DNA from: Proales similis
Taxonomy: Eukaryota > Rotifera > Eurotatoria > Ploima > Proalidae
Length of the DNA stretch: 64,000 bases
Assembly (NCBI GenBank): GCA_019059635.1
Contig: JAGVRJ010000005.1
Coordinates: 2,232,001 to 2,296,000, forward strand
Reading direction: 5' to 3'
Of this stretch, positions 50,864 through 61,787 are shown in pieces; the first letter of the stretch is position 1; every line of letters begins with the position of its first letter. The position numbers and the translations under genes are program-made. Under the pieces are notes generated by a model that worked only from the letters and a program-made list of their open reading frames with translations, had not been told where the DNA came from and ran no database searches.

Positions 50864-50934
50864 TAAAGTGATAGGAAAAATCATATCACTTGTCGATACT
50901 TGAAATGATTATATTTTTCCTATCAAGTCTATAT
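50864..50934. repeat. 71-bp direct repeat, copy 2, with internal hairpin
   Basis: This is the second copy of the 71-bp unit, in the same orientation, 253 bp from the first start to start. The same 13-bp arms can pair. A GTCGTCGTCGG run follows it directly (50936-50952). Composition and foldback form suggest a small non-autonomous element or a remnant of one. Confidence 0.85.
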
Positions 50935-51885
50935 CGTCGTCGGTCGTCGTCGGCAAAAATAAAACCCTATGGTATAGAAACGTTCATTCATTATCTTGAG
51001 TCGACTAAGAGTTAAGTCAGCTCTCCCAAAGATTCACTTTGCCTCTTGCTCTACCTTGCATTTATTGGACATCAGTTCTGGCTTAATATGTTTTTAAATA
51101 AATTCAAATGCTTCATATTAAATAATTTAGCATAAATGGCGATAATTTTCCCCTGACTTAAATACCTTTATGATAACTTTTTATAGACTATGTGCAAAGG
51201 CCCAAGCATACTTAACATGGTGAGCTCTGTTTCAGTTTTTGATTTTGAATTATGTCAATTTTCTCGCAATTATTCGATGACAGTACTGTCACTTGCGTTT
51301 GCGACAAGGCAAGTTATATTTTTTTCTCTGTTTTCACCCAGCTAGACAGACGCCAGGCAGCTGTTTAGTTCATCGATAAGCAAAAATAGGTTTCAGGTTT
51401 ATGAATAGACAGGCAAAGCATGTGCAGTCAGAGGGAGAGAGAGAGAGGCAAGGAGGGTGTGGGTCCCGTTGTGGCTCGACTCAGCACTCGTCGTGTGCCA
51501 GAACGCGTGTTTGCGCGGTCCCGTGCATCGACGCCATTCATTTCGCTCTCTCTCTCTTGCTTAAGCTACGTCAGCTATTCGTTCTTTTCCTCAAATTTAA
51601 TTGGTCGCTCATTCACATTTTGGATTTTCGCCTTCTTTTCATATTATTGATTCATAATTATACTCAGTTTTGTGCTGGCTTGATATCCAGCAACTTGAGC
51701 ACGGTCTTGAATGTATGCGATCCGATCGCCAGCTATCTGTCTGATCTACACTAGACGATGAGAAATAAATAAATGCGAAATTGAATGCATGTCACATTCT
51801 GCTCTATAGACGATTTACGTCTCTGTGCGAGCTGGTGTCTGCCTCTTCTTTTTTCCAAACGATAAGTTCATCTTGACTCGAGAGT
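50935..51885. other. Upstream flank of PMT1
   Basis: The interval holds no supported gene. A purine run (51430-51450) and TC repeats (51545-51558) are the only features. Open frames at 51401-51754 are low-complexity. Confidence 0.4.
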
Positions 51886-51893
51886 ATAAAAGC
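51886..51893 (+). promoter_or_regulatory. TATA box of PMT1
   Basis: TATAAAAG followed by CCC lies 73 nt upstream of the ATG at 51966. This is the clearest core promoter in the window. Confidence 0.7.
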
Positions 51894-51965
51894 CCATGGT
51901 TGTTCGGCACTCTCACTTTCTCTTGATTTTAGACTTGAATAAACATCATTCATAATTGCGCCAAA

Positions 51966-54060
51966 ATGCCCACGGCCAAGAGCGACGAGACGGTTGTGCA
52001 GACTGAAGGTAAACACCCGGCTGTCCAAAAAGCATACCAGTTGACCTGAACAAGTTCACATAATCGCTCGCTACCTTTTTCCAAATCAAAGTGGAGATTC
52101 GCGAAAAGATGCTCGACTATTGGATAAAACACTCGCAGAAGGCCAACATTCAAGAGATGATGCTCGACTCGAACGCTGAGGAGATCAGTGACTTTGAGCT
52201 GCCCGAAATTCTCTCCATTCTGCCTAGCTTTAAAGGCAAGCGTCTGCTAGAGCTTGGCGCCGGCATCGGGTATTTGATAGCCTCGCTCGAATTTCATCCA
52301 ACGTCTAAGCATTTCGTTCGCTTGTAGTCGCTTTACCAATGTGCTCGCTCGACAGGCTAGCACGGTCACTGCGGTCGACTTTATCGAAAAGTTCCTGCAA
52401 AAAAGCCAAGAACTCAACTCTGACCTGAACAATATAATTTATGTTCACGGCGACGTAACTAAACTGCAGTTCGATGCGTGCACGTAAGAAGAATTTCCCA
52501 TTCTATCAGGTCAAGCGAGTTCTAATCGATCGCACCTTCAGCTACGACATGGTATTCAGCAACTGGCTCTTGATGTACTTGAACGACGACGAAGTACTCG
52601 ATCTGGTCGAACGATCGTTGAAATGGTGCGAGCCAGAAGGCTACCTGTTCATCCGCGAGTCCTGCTTCCATCCGTCGGGCAACATCAAAAACGTGACCGA
52701 GAATCCGACTCATTATCGATCGCCGGCCAAATACATTGACTTCTTCCACTCTAAAACAATCGAAGAAAACGGTGCCTTGTTCGGCTTTGAGCTGGTCATG
52801 GCACGACCCAACCGAGCCTACATCGAAGTATGCCACCTCGCAGTCATTTTCGTTTTTCACTTAATCGTTTGACTCGGTTCCAATTGATTTCATTTAAAGA
52901 TGAAGAACAACTCGAACCAAGTCTGCTTTCTATTTCAAAAAGTCAAGCTCCAAGATCGCCAAGGCTTCAAGACTCTCAAAGAGTTTCTCGACCACAAACA
53001 GTACTCGCTAAAAAGCTTGCTCAAATACGAGCGCATCTACGGCGAGGGCTACATCAGCTCGGGTGGCCACGAGTGCACAGAAGAGTTCCTGCCTCAATTA
53101 GGCCTCCAGCCCGGACAAAGGGTTCTGGACGTCGGCTGTGGAATCGGAGGAGGTCAGTGTCTGTGAGAAACCTTTGCCATTTCGCCTTTTTTCATTCTCA
53201 TTCAATCAAGGCGACTTTTACATGTGCCAAGTGAGTTCATTTAACTCCAAAAACCGAAACCACTCGCTCTCTACCATTCAAGTCCGATAAATTTAGAAAT
53301 ACGACGTTGAGCTCTTTGGGCTTGATCTCTCTTCGAATTCGATTGCTGTGTGCTGGGACAGAGCCCAGAATTACAAAGGTCTCAAAGTGAGTCGATTGAC
53401 TTGTGCATTGCTTTTGTACGGATGCTAACCAGTCGGATCGAAGGTTCGATTTGAAATCGGTGACGTCACTAAACACGAGTACCCCAACTCTTACTTTGAC
53501 TGCATCTACTCTCGCGATTCGCTTCTCCACGTGGCCAACAAGGCCACTCTCTTCCGTAAATTCATGGTAGCTATTCCCCGCCCGAATTCCCAGATTTTCG
53601 GTCGTGAATTAAACCAATTTTTGAATAGAGTTGGCTCAAGCCAGGTGGCACAATTTTCTTCACCGACTACTGCTGCGGTCCCAAACCGTGGTCGCCCGAT
53701 TTTGAGGCCTACGTTGAACGACGCCAATACGAACTGTTCACCGTCGACGAGTACAAAGAGATATTAAAAGACGCCGGTTTCGTCCAAGCCAATGCCGAAG
53801 ACCGAACGGACAAATTCGTGACCTATCTGCATCAAGAGTTGCAACGAATCGACCAGCACAAAGAATCGTTTCTTAAAGTACGTCTCTTCTGTGCTCTCTT
53901 CCCTTTGTTCTCAACTAAGACGTGCAAAAAGGAGTTTTCAGCTGAAGACTTTGAGTCGATGGTCATTGGATGGAACGAAAAGATCGAGCAAAGCAACCGA
54001 GGAGATCTTAGATGGGGCGTCTTTTTCGCCAAAAAGTCCGGCGCCAAAATCGACGCGTAA
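51966..54060 (+). CDS. pmt-1: Phosphoethanolamine N-methyltransferase, two-domain (PMT1)
   Basis: This enzyme is predicted to methylate phosphoethanolamine stepwise to phosphocholine using S-adenosylmethionine. Ten exons (51966-52008, 52092-52269, 52328-52483, 52542-52827, 52900-53152, 53211-53230, 53297-53386, 53444-53566, 53629-53877 and 53920-54060) give 512 residues. Domain MT1 shows LELGAGIGRFTNVLA, HGDVTKL and FSNWLLMYLNDDEV, with RESCFHPSGN after it. Domain MT2 shows LKPGQ-type [40 protein letters not shown] and [20 protein letters not shown]. Both SAM sites look intact, as in the plant and fish bifunctional enzyme. Exon 6 is only 20 nt and the last intron 42 nt. A TATA box lies upstream and AATAAA is at 54157-54162. 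Insects and mammals lack this route. Confidence 0.93.
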
Positions 54061-54694
54061 ATCAATGAAATCAGCTTGTCAACTGGCTTTTAGCGTTTTT
54101 TCCTTCATCCTTCTGCAAGATTTTTAAATTCAATTCAGAGACCAAATTTTATGCAAAATAAAACCTCGTAAAACAAATCGGAGAGATGTGTCAGTTATGG
54201 AAAATCGTTCGATTCGAGTCAATTTTATCAATCTATAGATAGCAGCTACTTGGCTACTTAGTTGAATTAGCTACGAGTGAGCCACGCGGTTCGAGGTCGC
54301 TTGTGCATCAAGGTAAACTCGATCCACTTTTATTCATTCGCTCGCTGCATTAATGTTTCAAAGAGAAGAAGAGAGGCAAAGAGCTAGACAGCCAGACAGC
54401 CAGAGTGAGAAAGACGAGCCATTTGGCTCGAGCGCATATGAGATAAGCTCTGGCGTGCTCTCTTCGACTCGCAAATGCAAAACTTGCACAATTTTTTTTT
54501 ATTCGACTCGATAGCAGCGTCTACGAGCGAGTGATCATCCACGCATTCACATTCATTTCGCTTTCGAATTTCTCGCTAAACTTCATTTATTTTTGCTCAT
54601 TAAGTATTCTGCTCAAATTGAATGCGGCGAGCGACCCTCAAGCATTTGAGTTCTATCTCAGCTCAAGATCTGATTTGTTTTTGTTTAGAGAAGA
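54061..54694. other. PMT1 3' UTR and PMT2 promoter
   Basis: AATAAA at 54157-54162 ends PMT1. A TTTGTTTAG just before 54689 is a good splice acceptor, so PMT2 may have a non-coding first exon within 54400-54600. Nothing else is seen. Confidence 0.45.
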
Positions 54695-56267
54695 ATGGTT
54701 AGCCAGGCCGAACTTGCACTGCTCGTGAAATATTTGCCCAATTTGAACGGCACTCGTGTGCTTGTTCTAGGCAACCAAGAAGCTCTTGTTCAAACGCTGC
54801 TCGAGTCGAGTGTCGCAGCCGTGACTCAAGTTGACGAGGCTTCCAATTCAGCTCCTATCGACGACCAGCGAATTCAATTTGTTCAAGGTCAAGCTTCCGA
54901 GCTCAATCTTTCGGGCCAGAATTTCGATTTGGTGTTTGTCGCTTCTGCTCTGCTGAGCGATGACCAGCAGTTCGTTGCAGTTCTCGAGCGTGCCCTGGCT
55001 CATTCAGCTCCTGGCGCCAACTTGTTTTTTATCGGCCAAACTACAAACGGTTTGATTTCATTAGTTTCTTTCTCTCCTGTCAATCGAACTCACCATGCGA
55101 ATTTCAACCCAAAGAGAGAACTCCGGTGACCTTTATCGACCTGGCCCAGTCAGTCGTAAATCAACAAGACGAGAGCCAGTTCGGATTTGACCTCGTGTTT
55201 GCCAAGCCATTCGCTTCGTTCAGCTCGGAGGCTTCTAGCAGCGCGCTGTTCGCATTCCTGTTCCGCAAACTTCAACTTGAGAATTACAATGGCTTCAAGA
55301 CTCTTCGCGAGTTCATGGACAACAAGCAGTACACGCGAAACGGCGTGCTTCGATACGAGCGAATCTTCGGCTCTGGGTTCGTGAGCACCGGCGGAGTGGA
55401 CACAACAAACCAGTTCTTTGACCAATATTTCGTCGATCTAAAACCTGGCCAAAGGGTTCTGGACGTCGGCTGCGGAATCGGCGGCGGTGACTTTTTACTT
55501 GCCGAAGTAAGCAGCTCATTTGTCTCTCGATCTTACCTCTCGAATGTTTTATGCGAATCAAAAATGGCAGAGATTCTCCGCCAACGTGCTCGGCATCGAC
55601 TTGTCCACCAACATGGTCGGCATTGCCTGGGAGCGAAGTCAGAACGATGAGCGAGTAAGAAATTCAGTCTTAGCGACTTCTTATTCATCACCTTTTTAAT
55701 TAGTATTCCGTTTTTCCTCGGAAAGGTTCAATTTGAGATCGGCGACATTTGCAAGCAGCAGTACCCGGACGAGCATTTCGACTGCATCTACAGCCGAGAC
55801 ACAATCTTGCACATAAAAGACAAAGAGTCACTTTTCGCTCAATTCAAGGTGAGAACCAAAAGCCCAAATGCTTCTAGACGTCGATTGGTCAAGACAAGCG
55901 AATTGTGCAGAAATGGCTGAAACCGGGCGGCTTCGTGTTCATCACTGACTACTGTTGTGGTCCCAAGCCGTGGTCGGACGAGTTCACTGCCTACGTGGCT
56001 CAGCGCGGCTACGACCTTAGAACAGTGCCTGAGTACGGACAGATATTCAGCAATCTGGGCTTCAGGGACGTCGAGGCCCGCGATGTGACCGACCTGTTTG
56101 TGCAGAGTCTGAACAAGGAGCTCGCCAAAATGGAGGAGATTCGCGCCCAATTCGAACAGGAATTCAGTGCGGACGACTTCAAGTACCTCGTGGACGGCTG
56201 GAATGCCAAGCTCGAACGCTGCTCAGTTGGCCATCAGCGCTGGGGCCTCTTCTTTTGCCGCAAATGA
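54695..56267 (+). CDS. pmt-2: Phosphoethanolamine methyltransferase paralogue with decayed first domain (PMT2)
   Basis: This protein has 436 residues in exons 54695-55049, 55115-55506, 55571-55654, 55726-55848 and 55911-56267. The C-terminal MT2 domain is intact: [63 protein letters not shown] and [10 protein letters not shown]. The N-terminal domain is shorter. Its SAM loop reads [12 protein letters not shown] instead of LELGAGIG, so it probably cannot bind SAM. This resembles the nematode split, where one enzyme does the first methylation and the other (PMT-2) the later ones. It lies tandem to PMT1, and the 123-nt exon is shared in size. The exon borders in the MT2 region have been simplified by intron loss. 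AATAAA is at 56383-56388. Confidence 0.9.
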
Positions 56268-56422
56268 GGATCCGTTTGATTCATTCACTTTTAGTCTTTA
56301 GCAACGCGACGCCATCTAAGAGGCGAAAAACAAACTTTAACCGATCGATCGTTCGTTTTCTCTTTTATTATTCGGACCACGAAATAAAATGATTTTTTTT
56401 TGATGAAACTGATTGATTAAAT

Positions 56423-59269
56423 TTAAGCGCGATTCTTGGATGCGAGTATGTTCTCAAGTGATTTGATGTTGTCCGAGAGCGAGTTGAGCTCAGTGCCGGG
56501 TTGAGAGCGATAGATTAGATTTAGAAGGTTCTTGTAGTCTTCAAGGTCGAACTCGGCCTCGTGCTCAAGCAAATGATTCAGCAGCTCTTCGGGCTTTTTG
56601 TAGAGTAGCTCGTAGAAGCGATGCGCCTTCATCAAGTGCGGGTCTGATTTGGATCGAATTGCGCTCAGGTTTTGCTCGACATGGAATATGTTGCGGCACA
56701 TTTTGGCGATGCCATGGGAGCTCAGCTTTTTGAAGCGCTTTATGGCTCTGACGAATATGCTGGCAATAAGAAAGCCGATGGCGTCGAACACATAGTTGAG
56801 CTTGCTTTCGCTCAGCGATCGGCTGAGATGCTCGTACATGCGCTGGAGGTCTCGGTTGAGAGCGAGTACGCCCTCGTCCGGATCGGTGTCGAGATCGCCT
56901 GCGTAAGAAGTGATGTTCTCGCTGGTGATGAATGGCAGCAAATGGTAGAAGCAGTGAACCCGAATTTCCAAATAGAGCAGAAGCAGCATGTCGCCACGCT
57001 GCGCGTCCAGCTCGGCCAGCTGGCTGAGAAGGCGGTTGAGCTCGCTGATTGACAACGAGTTGTTCAGCGACTTGGGGTTCTTCACCATTGTCTCTAGTGA
57101 GCTTGTTATGTACTTGAGCTGAACAATGAGCCAGTCGCACGACTCGTGCAAGTTGCCAATCAACTCGATGTAGTTGAAGTTGGTTATTATGTTGACTTCC
57201 TCAATCTCGTTTTCGTTCACGTTGCCCAGAAGGGTTTCAATTTCTTTGCTCAAGGCTTCTACCTCGACCTGTTCGACTTCAACGTCGGCGGCCAGCACCG
57301 CCGCGTCTTGTCCTTGAGTTTTTTTGGCCAGAGTGCTCCGGGCGGCGATGCTCAGTTTGCCTTTCATGGCGCTCGAAAAGCCCGGAAGCTGCTTGAAATA
57401 GGTTTTTATACCATCGTCCTGCACCCAGCGCATGCTGTACACCACTCCGTTGGGCAAGGTGACCACTGACATGAACAGGTTGCGAGTGTACTCGATATGA
57501 CCCTGGACAAGCGCGTGCATGGCGCGCGCAAACTCGGTCGCGTACGAGTTCATGTCTTTGATTAAATTGAACAAGTCGACACAGCTCTCGTAGACCAGCA
57601 GCACACTGTGCAGTATAGGGCGTGCCAGGCCGAGCTCACGCTGCTTGCCCAACGGCACGAGTTCTTTGCTCATTTCGAACGTCTGCGCGTTCGGGTCCTG
57701 ATGGGTGCGAGCGTTCTCTTTTATCGACTCAACCGCGTTGCTTATGAACGTCTTTAGGATGAAGTCGTTGAGAAATCGCTCCAGAATTGAAGAGCTCTGG
57801 CCCATCGACTTGTAGGCGTCTCCGATCTCTTTGATTACATGCTCCATTGTTGAATAAATTGAAGTGATTATCCTCTGGTCCGGTCGACAGACAAGATTTT
57901 TGAAAAGACGAGGCGTGGCCAAGGCCATGCCCTCTCCCAGGCTGGGTTCGTTGTTGACAAACAAATGCTCGTTGTTCTGCTCCCTGATGTAGTTTGTGAT
58001 GCTGAGCGCTTGGTGTGATTGCTTGAACGAAAATATGCGCCGTCTGTCCGAGTCGCTCGAGTCCTCGCCTGCTGGCTCAGCCGGAGTGGCAGAGGCGCCG
58101 AAGCCGAGATTTATGAAGCGACGTCGAGTAAAGTAGGCGTTCAGGTCCAGACTCTCGCTCGCGCTGCCTGCGTGTATTGAAGAGCTCATTTGACGCACGT
58201 CCAAATACTCCTCGAGCAGCTGCACCAGCACGTTCTGAATCTCATCCCAGACCACTGAGCTCTTGTACACGATGCCGTTCACTTTGGACGCACGCTCCAA
58301 GAAATGACTGTACAAACGAGCAGTGAGCTTGAACTGTTCGAATGTCAGCTCGATGAGTTGACTCAAATATCGCGGATTGTTCTCGACCATTTCGTCGCCG
58401 AGCTTGTCGACCAGATTGGCGTCCAGCACGTGGCTGGACGTGGCGTTTATCATTTGCACGAGCTGTGGATTCAAATCTCGCTTTATGTCGCTCATCAACT
58501 TTTCGATCATGTTCAGATTCTGGTCGTTGAGTTTTGCCCCCGCGTCCACCAGCTTTTCGATCAAACTTTCGGCGCTCTCCGATACCGTTTCGCTCGTCTC
58601 GTCGCGCATGGCACTGTGCTGTCTGAATCGGCGCTTGGCCAGCGCATTGTTCACGTTGCTCGATCCACCCGACTCCAGGACCGCCCGAGTCACGTTCGAA
58701 TGCAGCTGTTCGTGCAGCTCTTTGCTCAAATGCTTTTCAAATTTGAGTTTAGATTCGTCCAGATTGCGCTTGGCCTCGTTCAGACCAGCCACGTCTTTGA
58801 ACCTGCCGGACAACAAATCGTTGCACTCGGCGATGAGCTCAGCCGCCTGGACGAATTGCTTCTGACCGCACAGCTCTTGAACACGTTCGCCGGCCGAGTA
58901 GAGTTTGCTCATTAGCTCAAGATGCTCGTGATATGCCTTTTGCTCGCACGACTCGAGCCAAAGGCGGCGCACGTCGTCGCGTTTCGACTGGAGAAGTGTC
59001 TTGCATTGCTTTAGAGTTTCGCGGCAGCCACTGACCGTCGAGCGGGAGCTTTCGATCTTGTTGGCCATGTCGTTGAACACCTTGATCAAGTGACTCAGGT
59101 CCTTGGACGATGTCCGTATGTAGTTGTCGATCCGTTCGTCGCATTCGCCGAATTTCACGTCCACTCGCTTGATGATCCGATCTCGCTCTTCGGTGTTCTC
59201 ATCGCTGCCGTGGTAGTGCAGCTCGCGGATTATATTTATTAGCTCGGTGGTCGTGCGCTTATCTCCCAT
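56423..59269 (-). CDS. EXOC4: Exocyst complex component 4 (Sec8)
   Basis: EXOC4 is a subunit of the exocyst, which tethers secretory vesicles to the plasma membrane. One exon encodes 948 residues (human 974). The N-terminus is characteristic: ATTELINIIRELHYHG-like (TTELINIIRELHYHGSDEN), RDRIIKRVDVKFGECDERID and DLSHLIKVFNDMANKI. A coiled coil around residues 70-200 forms the CorEx bundle part. The middle carries RVQELCGQKQFVQAAEL, and the rest is helical. The C-terminus ends LKSLENILASKNRA. The absence of introns over 2.8 kb contrasts with the splicing of adjacent genes. The minus-strand poly(A) signal (TTTATT at 56364-56369 on +) is 54 nt past the stop. It lies 5' of the PMT2 signal, so the 3' ends interlock. 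Confidence 0.92.
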   Translation of the reverse strand: MGDKRTTTELINIIRELHYHGSDENTEERDRIIKRVDVKFGECDERIDNYIRTSSKDLSHLIKVFNDMANKIESSRSTVSGCRETLKQCKTLLQSKRDDVRRLWLESCEQKAYHEHLELMSKLYSAGERVQELCGQKQFVQAAELIAECNDLLSGRFKDVAGLNEAKRNLDESKLKFEKHLSKELHEQLHSNVTRAVLESGGSSNVNNALAKRRFRQHSAMRDETSETVSESAESLIEKLVDAGAKLNDQNLNMIEKLMSDIKRDLNPQLVQMINATSSHVLDANLVDKLGDEMVENNPRYLSQLIELTFEQFKLTARLYSHFLERASKVNGIVYKSSVVWDEIQNVLVQLLEEYLDVRQMSSSIHAGSASESLDLNAYFTRRRFINLGFGASATPAEPAGEDSSDSDRRRIFSFKQSHQALSITNYIREQNNEHLFVNNEPSLGEGMALATPRLFKNLVCRPDQRIITSIYSTMEHVIKEIGDAYKSMGQSSSILERFLNDFILKTFISNAVESIKENARTHQDPNAQTFEMSKELVPLGKQRELGLARPILHSVLLVYESCVDLFNLIKDMNSYATEFARAMHALVQGHIEYTRNLFMSVVTLPNGVVYSMRWVQDDGIKTYFKQLPGFSSAMKGKLSIAARSTLAKKTQGQDAAVLAADVEVEQVEVEALSKEIETLLGNVNENEIEEVNIITNFNYIELIGNLHESCDWLIVQLKYITSSLETMVKNPKSLNNSLSISELNRLLSQLAELDAQRGDMLLLLYLEIRVHCFYHLLPFITSENITSYAGDLDTDPDEGVLALNRDLQRMYEHLSRSLSESKLNYVFDAIGFLIASIFVRAIKRFKKLSSHGIAKMCRNIFHVEQNLSAIRSKSDPHLMKAHRFYELLYKKPEELLNHLLEHEAEFDLEDYKNLLNLIYRSQPGTELNSLSDNIKSLENILASKNRA

Positions 59270-59661
59270 TACCGCCGCTTCTCTCTCTCAATTATGATTC
59301 ATGTGTCACAATCCAGCAGCGCCAATTTAAAAATGCATCACCGACTCGTCCGTCTCAAACTTCTCAACTCATTTCAAAGTCGACATTTTGTCCTAGAGCG
59401 ACATTGAATAAGAGTGAGCGCTCGCCATTCAATTTGCTTTATAACAGCTAACGCGACAACCTTGACTAGTTTGCTTCGATCGACACAATGGTCGTCTTTG
59501 CAAAGGGTCCAGACCAATCAATGATTGGCCAATAATGACTCTAAAGAAGACGAGAAAATCGCTCTATTTTGAGAGGGACCACCAAATGAATCAGACATTG
59601 ATGAGGAATCAGCTTTTTGAGATCGCCGACGGTGAATCGTCTTGCTCATACGTTTTTTCAA
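59270..59661. other. Divergent promoter, EXOC4 / secreted coiled-coil gene
   Basis: These 392 nt separate two divergent starts. No TATA box or repeat was identified. Confidence 0.4.
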
Positions 59662-61787
59662 ATGAAACGGATTTTCTTATTGATTTTGATTGTGATCAAT
59701 GCCATTCGCAGTGAGCCAAAGACTTTAAAATCGTCAGTGGCCGCGGTCAGCTTTCGACAAAGTAAACCCGATCACCTCACTCTCTGTCTGGTCTCCCCTT
59801 TGACTATTTGTCTCTTCGTTTGCCCAATCAGAGGAGCTCGAAGAGGAAAGAAGGCTCCAAGCGTCCATCGAACGGGTTCGATCCAGCTTCAACGCTTCGC
59901 TCGATCAGCTCGTGCTCGACCTCACTCTCAACTTGGCCCGGTACGAGCACAAGTTGCTTGACCAGATCCACAATGTCGACTCACTGGTCGCCAAACAAGT
60001 CGTCGCCACTCTCGAGCGAATCAACTCAACAGAAGAGGCCGGCTGTCCCCTGCCCGCTGAGCTCAAGTCCGGTCTCGATCAGACTCTCGACGAGTTTCTC
60101 GCCAGTCGCGCCTCTTTTCTCGACTTTCTCTCGGTGGCCATCTCCGCCCGTCTCGAGCTTGTCAGACCTCTGTTCGAGCAGCTGGGAGGCGAGGCCTCCA
60201 AGGCTCTCGCGGACATGAAAGGCTCGTTCGCTCTGCTCCAATTCGTGCACGAGACATTGACAAGCATCAGCTCCCACCGAGACCAGCTCGAGCAGAGCAT
60301 TCACAAACTGGCCACCCTAATCTCGAGCTCAGTGAAAGGCCGCCTGGAATCTGTTCGCGCTCGGATCGATCTCCACGCCTCTTGGTTGTCCGAATACGAT
60401 GATCTCTACTCAGATTCCGCCCATTGTAGTGAGTTGGCCTCCGACCTGCGGAAGCAGCTCAGTCATCTCGCTCATCAAATGTCTCGTCTGAGCGATGGCC
60501 TCCTCCAGACTGGTCTGCAGAAGTGGAAGGCGCAAGTGACCAGGGGCAACACGCTCCGCATCGACGAGTTCGGCAACGACCTCGTCGCTTGGTCCGAGCT
60601 GCTCGACACAGAGGCATTTGAAAAGTATCCGCGCTTCTGTGTGCTCGTCGGAATGGACAAGTGCAGACGCTGGATCGACATGCGTAAGTCGCTCTGACTC
60701 ATCCAGGCTCACACTGGGTCGACTGCTCACTCTGGCTTCGTCTCTAGGACACCACGAGCAAGCGGTGAATCGGGCGCGCAAGGCGTATTTCATTAAGCAG
60801 CGGCAGGATCTCGAATTTTACCAACTGACTAGCCGCTTGTTCGATTTGGAACACAGTTTGATTTCGAAGCATCTAAGAGATTCGGTCAACTATCGCTATC
60901 AGCTCAATTTCAGGGCATTTCAAATCAATCCAAAGCGAAATCAAGATTTGTTTAACTTTCGCCAGCGACAAATTTACGATGAAGAGCACATCTTGCAAAT
61001 CACCAACGTGGCGTTCTATGTGATGAAGCAAAAGCAGATTCTCCAGATGTTTCAGCTTGCTTCCTATCTGAACTTGATGCCAGATTTGCCTTCGATGTTG
61101 GTCCAGACCTTGGTCCATTCTCTTGAAATGAGCCAAAACGCAGAGCAGCTCTATATTCGTAACTCGTTCGCCTTTTACCAGCTTCAATTTAGAGAGCAGC
61201 AAAATCGCGATCTGCTCGCAGTCAATCTAAACATGACCCAGTCAAACAACACCGTGGCCATAAATCGAAGTCTCTTACTGGTCGAGCTCAACCACCATCA
61301 AAACCTTGTGCAATATGAGCATCTACTTAGACACAACCAGTTTCTTTACGACTTCAGAGGCTTCCGCTTTTCTTTTATTTATAGAATGAAAATGGCCCAG
61401 ATTTTGGGCGCCAACATCACCCGGTATGACCTGAGTACCATATCGGGCAAATTGAACTGGTGGGAGAATTTCATTCGACATGGCATCATCGCCGAGGCCA
61501 ATCAAGCCGTTTATCTGGTTCAGTTGAAAAACCGCAAGGTTCTGGATGACGATCTACGCCGAACTTCGCCCAAGCTGACGGACGAGGCAGAACATTTGCT
61601 GGAGGTGGTGAGCGAAAATATCGAGCTCGTCAATTTACTCCGAATCAGTCAGAATTATCAAATGCATTCGCTTCGACAATGGAAAAGCAGCCAACAGTAC
61701 AAGCTTCGCATGGAGCAGACCTGGTATGCCCTGCAGCAGGAAAGCACCGACAAAGTGGACGAGATTCCATTTATCCTGTTTGAATGA
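59662..61787 (+). CDS. Unrecognised secreted coiled-coil protein
   Basis: Exons 59662-59761, 59832-60683 and 60748-61787 give 663 residues; both introns (70 and 64 nt) keep phase. A signal peptide is clear (MKRIFLLILIVINAIRS). Residues about 35-310 are heptad-rich helical sequence with many Leu and Glu. The rest is Gln-, Asn-, Tyr- and Leu-rich. Loosely recurring blocks occur there, such as FYQLTSRLF, YRYQLNFRAF and FYQLQFREQQNRDLL, with four or more N-glycosylation sites (NMTQ, NNT, NRS, NIT). There is no second transmembrane helix and no GPI signal. I do not recognise the family. It could be an extracellular matrix, egg-coat, gland or cuticle component. Start choice is fixed by the signal peptide. 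Confidence 0.8.
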
